A stretch of DNA of 64,000 nt, taken from Cydia pomonella. Taxonomy: Eukaryota; Arthropoda; Insecta; Lepidoptera; Tortricidae. The DNA lies in NCBI RefSeq assembly GCF_033807575.1, contig NC_084716.1, forward strand, positions 8,246,001 through 8,310,000. Reading direction: 5' to 3'. Under the pieces are notes generated by a model that saw only the letters and a list, made by a program, of their open reading frames with translations, was not told the DNA's origin and did no database searches. Below, in pieces: positions 1 through 9,803 of this stretch. Positions within the stretch are counted from its first letter, which is position 1. Each line of letters starts with the position of its first letter. The translations under genes were made by a program, and so were the position numbers.

Positions 1-344
1 TCCCTTCCTGGGGCAGCAAGCGTATGCCCGACATAATTTAGAAGCCTCTGGTGGTAAATGATGACATGGTCGAAAATGGGTCATACACATTTCAGAAATT
101 TATATATCACGTTTTTCTTATTTGAGTCTCACGTACTAAAAACTGTATCCTGACTTTAAATTAAATGTACAGCAGAAGAAAAATGCCTTTGACTCCCTAA
201 ACTTTGCGATGTCTAAAAGAAAGACGCGAACGAGTTAGGCATCACCCAACCCTTTAACGGTATATTAAAAGAAAACCTTAATTTAAGTCATTGTCACTTT
301 AGTCTTAAAATATTTTTTTCTTTTATTATTTTATAGTGCCCCAT
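1..344. other. Left flank, no gene recognised
   Basis: AT-rich sequence outside the first LTR element. The first ~60 bases can be read as a short open tail ending in a stop, but it is too short to assign to any protein. No repeat family was recognised. Confidence 0.4.
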
Positions 345-348
345 AAAG

Positions 349-1443
349 TGTCAATAACGGCCATAGAAGTCTCTCGAGCAGCAAATAGATGGCGCAACGG
401 TTGCGTCGATGGAGCAACGTCACTGCCATCAACACGTCACACCACTCCGTTTCTATCATGGCCGCAAGAGGGCACTCGCTCGTCGCAACTATGGCGCCAG
501 CATTCCTACCAAACGGACCAATCAGCGACGTTCGTACCAATCACGCCACTGGAACCTCGCAACGTGATTAGCCGAGGCAACTGTAACCAGATTATTGGAG
601 GGGAGTTCGTTATCCAGCCGTTTGAAAATTTAGACCGACGCGGCCATTACGCTTGGAACTTTGGTAGCGAAAACAACTGTAAATTGGTTGTTGGATAGTG
701 CTAAAAGATAAGTACTAGATTTAGTAATTGCCTGCTATTACCTGTGTTTTTGGTAGATTTAGCTGTTTGTTGATTTTACAATTAGTGTCTAACGGCTTTT
801 GGTTGCTTTCTTCATTGTATTTAAATAGCGGTCGCGTTTGTGGTTAATATCAAGCTTTAATTTAAATTCTAACGTTTTGTATTTAACCGTTAAACTATAG
901 TGATAGTGATTATAGCTCTATAGACGTTGCAAATTGTACTATGCTGTTAATAGTGTTCTATTTTGAATAGGGTTATGAAAGTTAAGATTAATTATTTAAA
1001 TTCAGTTAAAGTCGTCTTTGCTTAACAATTCAGTTGTAATTTAAATCGTTATTTAATATTGCCAGTAATACTAGAATACCTAGGTATTCTAGTATTTAGT
1101 ACTTATCATTTAGGAAGCTAGGTTTTCTAGATTTAACTATTATTGTGCATTATGGTTTCTATAATCGTGATTACGTAATTTATAGTTTAATAAACGTGCA
1201 TATGATTTTGATAATGTGTTAATAAATATTATACCTGCACAATGGTTTTCCTTATTCTAAATTAACATTAATTAAGTATCCCTTATTTGATTTTACTGTC
1301 AAATGACATCTTGGCGTAAGTAGTTGAGAAATAATTGCGCTTTAGGCTTTTGCTATTAATAAATAGTAGGAGTAGCAGTTTTGAAATAAATATGACTCGC
1401 TCAGGGCTTTGAGTATTATTTCATTATTAACAATTGTTTAACA
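349..1443 (+). repeat. 5' LTR of the Ty3/gypsy element
   Basis: 1095-bp terminal repeat, TGTC...AACA, matched at a constant offset of 5876 bp to the 3' copy, so no length change separates the two. An A/T-rich TATTTAAATA stretch near 815-825 could serve as a core promoter and AATAAA-type signals occur near 1225 and 1385; both are inferences. A perfect 30-bp palindrome lies at 1067-1096. Open frames inside the LTR are chance frames, present identically in both copies. Confidence 0.95.
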
Positions 1444-1446
1444 TTT

Positions 1447-1459
1447 TCAGAAGTGGGAT
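1447..1459 (+). other. Probable primer binding site (tRNA-Leu-like)
   Basis: TCAGAAGTGGGAT lies three bases after the LTR end. It matches the complement of a typical eukaryotic tRNA-Leu acceptor/T-stem end, apart from the CCA-proximal bases, which do not match. The offset and missing TGG make this tentative. Confidence 0.5.
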
Positions 1460-1843
1460 ATGGATTCACATAGTAGGAGCAGGTCCCGTAGCCCGGTGCG
1501 GTGGGACAACACGCGACTGGAACGACGAGAACGCAGCAGGCGCAGCCGTGAGCGTACACCGAGGCGTTGGGCTCCTTGGCGGCCGCGAGAATCTGTGGAT
1601 CGCGAGCCGCCTGCTGCGCTGGATGAACCTGGTAGGATCAATCCAAATTATTATGGTGTTATGGTGAAACCTGACATTATCCCGGAGTTTGATCCTGAGA
1701 AGTCGGAGCTACCAGCGCAACAATGGCTCAACAAAATTGAACAACTGGGCGCAATTCACGGTTGGTCTGATAGTGTTAAAAGCTATTATATGCAGTCTCG
1801 CCTGTCGGGTTTAGCAAAGATGTGGCATAATGCCATGGTTTGA
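1460..1843 (+). pseudogene. gag, N-terminal part, interrupted by frameshift
   Basis: The frame opens at the first ATG after the primer site and runs 127 codons. The first ~45 residues are dominated by Arg-Ser and Arg-Glu pairs (MDSHSRSRSRSPVR at the start), like an RS domain. Next come a Pro/Glu linker and the beginning of a retrotransposon capsid fold (WLNKIEQ..., 'LSGLAKMWHN'). The frame stops at 1841-1843, while capsid-like sequence continues in the +1 frame from about 1830 (WFEWKERILEAFP). The overlap is only 14 bases. A one-base insertion is the simplest explanation; a programmed +1 shift inside the capsid would be unprecedented, and an assembly error is possible. Confidence 0.85.
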
Positions 1844-2645
1844 ATGGAAGGAGCGAATTCTTGAAGCTTTTCCTCAAAACATGGATTATGCGGAAGCTCT
1901 TAAGGAAATGATCTATAGAAAGAAATTGTTTGGTGAGACAATGACACACTATTTTTACTCTAAATGTAGCATGTTAACTAAATGCGAAATCACTGGTGAT
2001 AAGGCTGTGTCTTGTTTGATCGAAGGGCTACCATTTCACTTAAAGACCTCGGCAAGAGCAGGTAACTACAGAACCCCTGGTGAGTTATATTCTCAGTTCT
2101 TGTGCATGAACGATGAGAAAAAGGGACCTCCAAACCGACAATATTCAACGCGTGGCAGAGATTTTAACGCTCCTGGTACATCAAAGGAAGTGATCGCAGG
2201 AGAACAGAAGTCTATATCATCATCAAACAAACCATCTGTAACCTGTTTTTTATGCAAGGAAGCAGGTCACGTCGTGCGGTCGTGTCCGAAGAATCCCAAC
2301 GCTGTTAAATGTGACGTTTGTGGGAAGACGAACCACAAGACAGAGCAGTGTTTCCGGAAGGCTTCGGTGAACCTTGTTGACTCCCAGGTAAATGATTGCT
2401 ATTATAAAAACATCAGTTTAAATGGTCATCAGGTAAGAGCCTATTTAGACTCGGGGGCCCGACGGAATCTGATTACATTGGAATGCTCTCGTAAACTAAA
2501 TCTCAATTTACAACCATGCAACATGTTTATTAATGGGCTTTACGGGCCACAAGTCAGTTGTTGTGGTCAAGTATCGGTAGAGTTTATTATCGACGGGGTT
2601 AAAGTTAAATCTGAAGCATTGGTGGTCAACATTCCCCTGAAATGA
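1830..2645 (+). pseudogene. gag C-terminal part (capsid, two zinc knuckles) and start of protease
   Basis: This frame continues the capsid and then shows two CX2CX4HX4C knuckles (about 2243-2284 and 2312-2351), the nucleocapsid signature for binding genomic RNA. Gag and pol are therefore in one frame here, without a separate pol start. The aspartic protease follows, with its DSGA active-site motif near 2448-2459. A TGA at 2643-2645 ends the frame inside the protease; the next codons in the same frame still look like the protease C-terminal strand (DIFVGQP). One base change would explain it, and stop-codon readthrough is the alternative. The ATG at 1830 is internal to gag and is not expected to be a real start. 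Confidence 0.85.
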
Positions 2646-5600
2646 GCCGATATCTTTGTAGGTCAGCCAGTTCTTAATAATGGTCTGTACAGGTTAGTTA
2701 TTCAAGGATCAACGGTTACCTTCGAGAGGAGTAAGCAGGAGCCTGCCAACGAGGAGATAGTCCATATAAGTTCGATTTGTGCAGATGCAGAGGTTTCAAA
2801 GGTAAGATTGGTCTGTTCTTCAGATACGGTTATTCCTGCTAATACGGCTCAATTTGTGGAGACTGATAGTAACGAAATTCTTCAAGATGCCACTGTATTG
2901 TTTGTGGATACTCGCTCTTGTAGGTTTAATGATGTAGAGTACAGCATTCCCTCTTCTCTTTACTGTGCTCCAGTTAATTCTGTCTTTGTTATAAATCAGG
3001 GTACGAATCCTTTGGCTTTTAAAAAGGGGCAACTGCTAGTTAGAGGGTATGTAGTGGAAGAAACATCCGTGTCTGCTCCTCGAGGAACAGATGTATTGGT
3101 AAATTCGATAATGAAAGTAGACGTTAGTAAGATTAAATGCGGGATTCAGGATCCATCGGTTTTAAATAAATTGAGTCAGATTTTGCAAGAATTTTCGGAT
3201 TGTTTTTCAGAGGACACGCGTGAATTGGGAGTTACGAACAAAATCGAACTTAACATTGAGCTAAATTCCGATAAGCCGGTATGTTACAGGCCTTATAGGT
3301 TATCTTACTCTGAGAAGACCGTGATGAGGGAGAAGATTGAGGATATGTTGTCTAATGGAATCATTAGGGAATCCACCTCCAATTACGCGAGCCCAATTAT
3401 CCTGGTACGTAAGAAAAATGGAGATTTTCGTCTTTGTGTAGACTTTAGGAAACTTAACAGCATAACAGTGAAGGACAAATATCCTTTGCCGGTTATAGAG
3501 GAGCATATCGAAAAGTTAGGTGGAAAAAAATATTTTACAAGCCTCGATTTGTCTCAAGGGTTTTATCAGATTCCGGTAGCTAAAGACGATATTCATAAAA
3601 CTGGTTTTGTAACACCTGAAGGGCATTACGAATTCCTTCGGATGCCATTCGGCCTCGCGAATTCACCTGCAGTTTTCCAGCGGTTAATGGATCGTATATT
3701 CTCAACTCTGCGCCATGACAAGGTTTTGCCTTATATTGATGATGTGCTGCTCCCTACAAACTCCATAGAGGAAGGTCTTGATCTTTTGAAGGTAGTATTG
3801 CAAATAATTAGAGATGCAGGGTTGACTTTGAATCTGGAGAAATGCTTCTTTTTGCAAACAAAAATTGATTACTTGGGCTATGAAATCTGTGAGGAAGGTA
3901 TCAGACCAGGTAGTAAAAAAATCGACGCAGTGTTGGCGTATAAGGAGCCGACTAACATTCATGAGCTGCGTATGTTCCTGGGGCTCACCAGTTACTTCAG
4001 AAAGTTTGTCCAAAACTATGCAGGTATTGCTTATGATCTATACAGGTTGCTGCAGAAAAATGTTGGCTGGGAGTGGGGCCCACAACAACAAAAAGCTTTC
4101 CAGGACTTGAAAAAGGTATTAACAACTCGTCCTCTTCTCTCTCTCTTTCGCCGAGAAGGCGATATCGAGGTTCATACAGATGCCAGTAGCAGAGGATTAG
4201 CTGGTATTCTACTTCAAAAGCAAGACGGTAATTTAAAACCCATATCCTACTTTAGTCGAAAAACGAGCAAAGAAGAATCGATGTATCATTCTTACGAGCT
4301 CGAAACCTTGGCAGTCGTGGAGTCTTTAAGACGGTTCCGAATTTACCTGGTAGGTAACCATTTTAAAGTGGTCACAGATTGCTCTGCAGTGCGTTACACT
4401 TTCCAGAAAAAGGATTTAACTCCAAGAATAGCACGATGGTGGCTACTTATTCAGGAATACGACATGGAAGTAGAACATAAACCTGGTAAGTCCCATAGTC
4501 ACGTAGACGCCCTCAGCAGAAGTCCGGTCGAGCCTCCGCAAGTAATTGATATCAACACTATTGATGTCTTCGATTGGATTGTCTGTCTTCAAAATCAGGA
4601 TGAAAAGATTCGTATCATCAAAACCAAACTGGAATCAGGTGAGGCCGAACCCGATATTAAAAACAATTATAAGTTAAAAGAAGAGCGGTTGTATAGAGTT
4701 ATTGCATGTGGTAAGGAAAAATTGGTTGTACCTAAGTACGGGAGGTGGAATGTGTTACGAAAATTTCACGACTGTATTGGACACCCCGGGTTAAAACGCT
4801 GTGAACAGATTATCAAGGACACCTTTTGGTTCCCTAGTATGACTAGATTTATACGTAAGTATGTAAACGCCTGTCTAGATTGTCTGTACAAGAGGAGTCA
4901 GTATGGGCGAGCTGAGGGTGAACTTCACCCGATTGAGAAGATAGCAGAGCCACTTCATACAGTGCACATTGATCATCTGGGACCGTTCTGCAAGAGCCGT
5001 GCAGGTAACTGTTATTTGCTAATGGTTGTCGATTCCTTCACAAAATTCACTTGGGCAGTTCCTGTGAAAACCACGAGGGCTCGAGAGGTAATAAGTTCTC
5101 TATCTAATATATTTTGTTCGTTTGGATATCCGAAACGAATAATATCCGACAGTGGTTCCTGTTTTAAGAGCAAAAGTTTCAAACAATTCTGTTTAGAAAA
5201 CTTTATCAAACATATCATTAACGCAGTAGCGTGCCCTCGTGCTAACGGTCAGGTTGAAAGGTATAACCGTACATTATTAGACTCATTAAATACCAGCGTG
5301 GACAACGAGAGAGACTGGGATATGAAGCTGTCTGAGGTGACTTGGGGTATGAACAATTTACATAGTTCATCTACTGGATTTACTCCTTTCAAACTAATGT
5401 TTAGCGCAAGCCGTAGCAGATATCAAGCAATAGCAGGAAATTCCTTCGACGACGAACAAACTGCGGAGCAAACTCGGTGCACTGCATCAGGTAATCTTAA
5501 AAGAACGGCAGAGGTCATGCAAAAACATTTTAATGCAAAGCGGAAACGACCAACGAAGTACAAGGTAAATGATTTAGTACTGTGGAAAGGCGCGGCTGAT

Positions 5601-5845
5601 AGAAACATTAACGTGAGGCGGAAACTGAAAGAAAAATTCAGTGGACCATATAAGATTACAAAAGTGGCAGGTCGAGGTACGTAATTACGTCGCTTAAAGG
5701 AGTGAAGGGCTATAAGCGGTTTGAAGCTTTAGTATCTTCGGATTCAATAAAGAGATTTCAGAGGGAGACTGATGTGACAGAAAGTAGTTCTGATGATAGT
5801 CAGGTAGATAGTACAGAGGAGTTAATTGATTTACTGGAAGGATAA
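2646..5845 (+). pseudogene. pol: protease end, reverse transcriptase, RNase H, integrase
   Basis: It follows the TGA at 2643-2645 in the same frame, so no independent start is expected. The reverse transcriptase catalytic box YIDD is encoded at 3732-3743, after the FRKLN and FLRMPFGL motifs. RNase H has the HTDAS acidic motif near 4170-4185 and an ETLAVVESLRRF segment. The integrase has the HHCC finger (HDCIGHPG...CLDC, about 4765-4880) and the DDE acids in HIDHLG, ISDSG and NGQVERYN (about 4965-5270). The frame stops at 5682-5684 just after the GPY-like segment (FSGPYKI). Sequence of the expected integrase tail continues in the -1 frame to a stop at 5843-5845. All catalytic residues are present, so the enzyme region itself is intact apart from the flanking breaks. 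Confidence 0.92.
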
Positions 5846-6224
5846 ATTAGCCTTGGATATTTCTATTTATTTGGGATAAAGGACTTGGATAAATTATGAA
5901 ACAAGCAAAAATATATGAAAGAAGTTATATGGTTATTTATTGGTTTAAAAGACAAATTTGAGATATTTGTTGGATGGAATAGTTTATTATTGGATATGAA
6001 TGTTGGCTATTAATGGAGTGACTATGGTTTAAGAATGGAAATAGATATTGGTTATAATGGATTAATTGATGGAAAATTACAGTGGATGAGATTCAAATCA
6101 AAATTGACATATTATGGTTTTTACTTGGGTAATTTATACTATCTCTATTAGTGATGAAAATCAGATAATCCTTGTTTTCTTTTTCTTTCCTTTGCAGAGA
6201 CGCAAAGTCGTCAGGATGGACGAG
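5846..6224 (+). other. Untranslated segment before the 3' LTR, no env
   Basis: No open frame of useful length. The + strand is strikingly poor in C from about 5850 to 6110. A long pyrimidine tract at 6171-6193 followed by GCAG (ending 6197) looks like a 3' splice site. Bases just before the LTR (AGGATGGACGAG) are purine-rich and may be the second-strand primer, but the tract is weak. Confidence 0.6.
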
Positions 6225-7319
6225 TGTCAATAACGGCCATAGAAGTCTCTCGAGCAGCAAATAGATGGCGCAACGGTTGCGTCGATGGAGCAACGTCACT
6301 GCCATCAACACGTCACACCACTCCGTTTCTATCATGGCCGCAAGAGGGCACTCGCTCGTCGCAACTATGGCGCCAGCATTCCTACCAAACGGACCAATCA
6401 GCGACGTTCGTACCAATCACGCCACCGGAACCTCGCAACGTGATTAGCCGAGGCAACTGTAACCAGATTATTGGAGGGGAGTTCGTTATCCAGCCGTTTG
6501 AAAATTTAGACCGACGCGGCCATTACGCTTGGAACTTTGGTAGCGAAAACAACTGTAAATTGGTTGTTGGATAGTGCTAAAAGATAAGTACTAGATTTAG
6601 TAATTGCCTGCTATTACCTGTGTTTTTGGTAGATTTAGCTGTTTGTTGATTTTACAATTAGTGTCTAACGGCTTTTGGTTGCTTTCTTCATTGTATTTAA
6701 ATAGCGGTCGCGTTTGTGGTTAATATCAAGCTTTAATTTAAATTCTAACGTTTTGTATTTAACCGTTAAACTATAGTGATAGTGATTATAGCTCTATAGA
6801 CGTTGCAAATTGTACTATGCTGTTAATAGTGTTCTATTTTGAATAGGGTTATGAAAGTTAAGATTAATTATTTAAATTCAGTTAAAGTCGTCTTTGCTTA
6901 ACAATTCAGTTGTAATTTAAATCGTTATTTAATATTGCCAGTAATACTAGAATACCTAGGTATTCTAGTATTTAGTACTTATCATTTAGGAAGCTAGGTT
7001 TTCTAGATTTAACTATTATTGTGCATTATGGTTTCTATAATCGTGATTACGTAATTTATAGTTTAATAAACGTGCATATGATTTTGATAATGTGTTAATA
7101 AATATTATACCTGCACAATGGTTTTCCTTATTCTAAATTAACATTAATTAAGTATCCCTTATTTGATTTTACTGTCAAATGACATCTTGGCGTAAGTAGT
7201 TGAGAAATAATTGCGCTTTAGGCTTTTGCTATTAATAAATAGTAGGAGTAGCAGTTTTGAAATAAATATGACTCGCTCAGGGCTTTGAGTATTATTTCAT
7301 TATTAACAATTGTTTAACA
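6225..7319 (+). repeat. 3' LTR of the Ty3/gypsy element
   Basis: Same length as the 5' copy, and identical in the stretches I compared apart from C6426. The 30-bp palindrome recurs at 6943-6972. The AAAG duplication follows at 7320-7323. Confidence 0.95.
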
Positions 7320-7323
7320 AAAG

Positions 7324-7624
7324 CGTTAAACTCAAAATACTCGTATTTTCTTTTATATTCTAACCCGTAACTTCCCACAGAAAAAAGCAAAATAATTCAG
7401 ATTTCATTAAATAATTCACGACTGTCAGCCCTGGCGAATCCCTGGCGGTCGGACAGGAACATGCAGACAGCTTAGTCGACTTGAGACTTGCGGTATTGTC
7501 AAACAGACTATTGCTAGCTTTTTGAGAAAGTAGCTGTTTTCACCATCATACGACATTCGTTGAAACTGTATCTGAAGTAGGCATAAAATTTTAAAAACGT
7601 ACGATACGTGCGTTTGTGACATAT
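7324..7624. repeat. Intergenic, with a short dispersed repeat at 7424-7502
   Basis: The stretch around CTGGCGAATCCCTGGCGGTC (7434 onward) recurs in diverged form at about 8965-9045, with the same order of the shared words GCAGA and CGACTTGAGA. Family unknown. Nothing else recognised. Confidence 0.5.
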
Positions 7625-7885
7625 TAATATTACATACACATACATACATACATATAATCACGCCTATTTCCAGAAGGGGTAGGCAGAGACCACGGATTTC
7701 CACTTGCTACGATCCTGACATACCTCTTTCGCTTCCTTCACTTTCATGACATTCCTCATACACGCTCGTCGGTTTAGGGTGCTCTTGACCTGGCCTTTCT
7801 TCAGGATTTCCCCGATTTGATCAGAGAAAGTCCGCCGAGGTCTACCCCTTCCAACTCCCTCTTCTACTTCTCCCTTATACACAAT
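7625..7885 (-). mobile_element. LINE 3' fragment (reverse transcriptase C-terminus)
   Basis: On the minus strand an open segment has GRGRPRRTFSDQIGEIL and later DRSKWKSVVSAYP, a layout of the C-terminal end of insect LINE ORF2 proteins, followed by the 3' tail and an ACAT microsatellite at 7629-7656. It is 5'-truncated and has no catalytic domain. The family is not resolved. Confidence 0.7.
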
Positions 7886-7889
7886 ATAT

Positions 7890-8280
7890 ATTATATTAAT
7901 ATTATAAATAAAAACTAATATTATCGGACATTATTACACAAATTGACTAAAATCCCACAGTAAACTCAATAAGGACAATAAGGCTTGTGTTGTGGGTACT
8001 TAGACAACGATATATATAATATATAAATACTTAAATACATAGAAAACATCCATGACTCAGAAACAAATATTCATGCTCATCACACGAATGCACGCACTTA
8101 CAAGCCCTCTGGTCTTGCAGGTGTCTATGGGCGGCGGTAATCGCTTACCATCGTGTAATCCATCTGCTAGTGTGCCTCCTCTATCATAAAAAAATGCCCT
8201 TTCCAGGATTTGAACCCGGGACCATCGGCTTCATAGGCAGGGTCTTGAACCACTAGGCCAAACAGGTTGTCAAAACGACC
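7890..8280 (-). mobile_element. tRNA-headed SINE (family B) with a nested repeat
   Basis: Read on the minus strand, the right end is a tRNA-like head with an A box (GGCCTAGTGG) and a B box (GGGTTCAAATCC). The tail contains the segment resembling TAGACAACGATATATA that recurs at about 60320-60345. At roughly 8090-8195 a different dispersed repeat (GGCGGCGGTAATCGCTTACC) interrupts the body, so this is a nested insertion. Related copies: 11038-11205, 19655-19750, 26330-26420, 60160-60425. Confidence 0.75.
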
Positions 8281-8330
8281 TAATCGTGTCAATATTAACA
8301 TTAACACAACATTAACATCTTATAGCTTCA

Positions 8331-8730
8331 AATCCGTCTTGATCACCAAAGACATCAAGTGAACGCGGGGCTGTAGGCCAGTATCAAACTTTGTGCATTC
8401 CGATCATTGACATATATCTAAGGTCGGACCTTACGGGCAATAAGCATGGTGACTGTACAGCAGTGTCACACACACGAATTCGAGCCAATCGTGCAGTCTA
8501 ACGCCACAACGCGAATGGTTGATGAGTTCGCATCACGCGCGCGATTGGTCACAACTATAGGTAGTTGCGTTAGACTGTACGATTGGCTCGAATTCGTGAG
8601 TGGCACCACTGAACTAGCACCATTCTTAGTGCCTGTAAGGCCCGTCCTTAGGTATATGTCAATGATTCCGACAACGTTCACAATAACGTGCCGCACACGA
8701 TAAGCGTGGCGTTCAACGGGTAAAACATGA
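8331..8730. repeat. Old dispersed repeat interrupted by a MITE
   Basis: The two flanks (about 8337-8404 and 8665-8727) together match an uninterrupted copy at 38687-38810, which shares CCAAAGAC.TCAAGTGA, GTGCATTC and CGATA.G.GTGG. The intervening 260 bp is absent there. Confidence 0.75.
8405..8664. mobile_element. hAT-like MITE, 260 bp with ~100-bp inverted repeats
   Basis: The arms (about 8405-8505 and 8565-8664) are imperfect inverted repeats starting CATTGACATATA, and share CGAATTCGAGCCAATCGT near the inner ends. Flanks ATTCCGAT (8397-8404) and ATTCCGAC (8665-8672) are an 8-bp duplication with one mismatch, as hAT transposases make. No transposase is encoded; the open frames over it are by-products of the palindrome. 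Confidence 0.8.
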
Positions 8731-8776
8731 AAGAATTTAATTTTTAACTAGCAGAAACGTCTGCGAACGATGCTAT

Positions 8777-8876
8777 TAAGCTTAGAATAAATTAGAACTC
8801 GCGGCCTCTGTGTCGATACTCCAGTGGTCTGTCACCAACCTTTGACCTTGAGGTCTTAAAATTTATTCTAAGCTTA
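8777..8876. repeat. 100-bp inverted repeat with perfect 17-bp arms
   Basis: TAAGCTTAGAATAAATT at 8777-8793 pairs perfectly with 8860-8876, and pairing continues inward imperfectly. It may be a small MITE; no duplication was seen. Confidence 0.6.
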
Positions 8877-8879
8877 CAA

Positions 8880-9695
8880 CCTGAAAGATTTCTCCATAAA
8901 CCCATTCTTTCCATAACTTCTAGAAAAAGGGACAAAAATATCTAACACGTTAAAAATTTCATGCCATCCAGCACTGGCGAATCCTCAGCGGTCGGACAAA
9001 GAATATGCAGATGTCTTAACCGACTTGAGATATGCATATTGTGAAATAATGTCCGAAGAGATTAAAGCGCGGGTGTTTTATGCGAGATGCTGGTATAAAA
9101 GGAAAATAAGTCCTTCAAGAAAAGAGCGTACTCCCATTTTATATGACCAACTATAAAGCCAACGATATTTCTATAGTAATATGAAACATCAGAAATACAA
9201 TTACACTAAAGATTACCAACAGACAGGACAAATTTCAGGACTCTTTACAACAAAGCTATCAAACGAATATACACTCTACACACACTCTATAAGGCTTAAT
9301 TTTGCACGTGTAACAACCATGTAATTAATCATGTTAGCTGTACCTAATCAATCAATATCGTTTACCACCGTGCGGCCATTTTTCAAAATCCGTTAATTAC
9401 TTACGTCTACACAGTGGTCGACATTCGATTAGGTTCTTTTCCAGGGGTTTTAGGTTGGTTTGCTTTGAACAGTGGATCATTGGGGCATGTTTCATATATC
9501 TGCTGTTGTCATCTTATATTTTGGATTACCTCCTGTAGATTCTGCTTTTTGAAGTGTTTACAAAGATGCGAAGTTTACGCATATGCGCTTTATACTCGTA
9601 GGTACTGATAAATGAGGTGACTGCGTATTGCAGTACTTAATTATATGAAGAAAGTCAAATTTGAGTGTAGATTTTATAAAAGCTTGTAAGTTGTA
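8880..9695. other. Intergenic, minor LINE/repeat scraps
   Basis: Contains the second copy of the 7424-7502 repeat (about 8965-9045) and a short piece (CCTTCAAGAAAAGAGCGTAC, about 9113-9132) shared with the LINE 3' end near 33510. A 64-codon frame at 9414-9608 has no recognisable features. Confidence 0.4.
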
Positions 9696-9699
9696 ATAC

Positions 9700-9800
9700 A
9701 GTCAGCATCAAGAGTATATCAGGCTACGTGTCAAAAGTATTCTCAAATAGCTCAAAAAAGAGATATGTCTATATGACATATAGACATATCTCTTCGGTCG
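9700..9800. repeat. Fragment of MITE family C with a perfect hairpin
   Basis: Carries TCAAAAGTAT and the AGAGATATGTCT core of the family that is fullest at 44546-44776. Here 9758-9775 and 9777-9794 form a perfect 18-bp stem with a one-base loop. Confidence 0.65.
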
Positions 9801-9803
9801 GTC

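Larger units (their letters stand above)
349..7319 (+). mobile_element. Ty3/gypsy LTR retrotransposon, full length, coding frame broken
   Basis: Two 1095-bp direct repeats (349-1443 and 6225-7319) begin TGTC and end AACA. They are flanked by the same four bases, AAAG, at 345-348 and 7320-7323, which is a target site duplication. Between them lie gag (RS-rich N-terminus, two CCHC knuckles), an aspartic protease, reverse transcriptase, RNase H and an HHCC/DDE integrase, in the order protease-RT-RNaseH-integrase typical of Ty3/gypsy. No envelope gene is present. The repeats differ at one position that I found (T550 versus C6426), so insertion is recent. Despite this the coding region has a frameshift in gag, an in-frame TGA in the protease and a frameshift near the integrase end. 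The lineage within Ty3/gypsy is not certain. Confidence 0.95.

Noticed and set aside
1..60. Possible 3' end of a coding exon at the window edge
   Set aside because: One frame is open for about 19 codons to a stop, which is too short and not recognisable.
331..698. Open frames of 60-120 codons in the LTR
   Set aside because: They lie wholly in LTR sequence, are repeated in the 3' LTR and show no domain.
5846..6224. Envelope gene in the first LTR element
   Set aside because: No open frame longer than a few dozen codons and no membrane-protein features between pol and the 3' LTR.
8446..8703. 85- and 76-codon frames on both strands
   Set aside because: They lie across an inverted-repeat MITE; frames on both strands mirror each other because of the palindrome. 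The same holds for 62409-62636.
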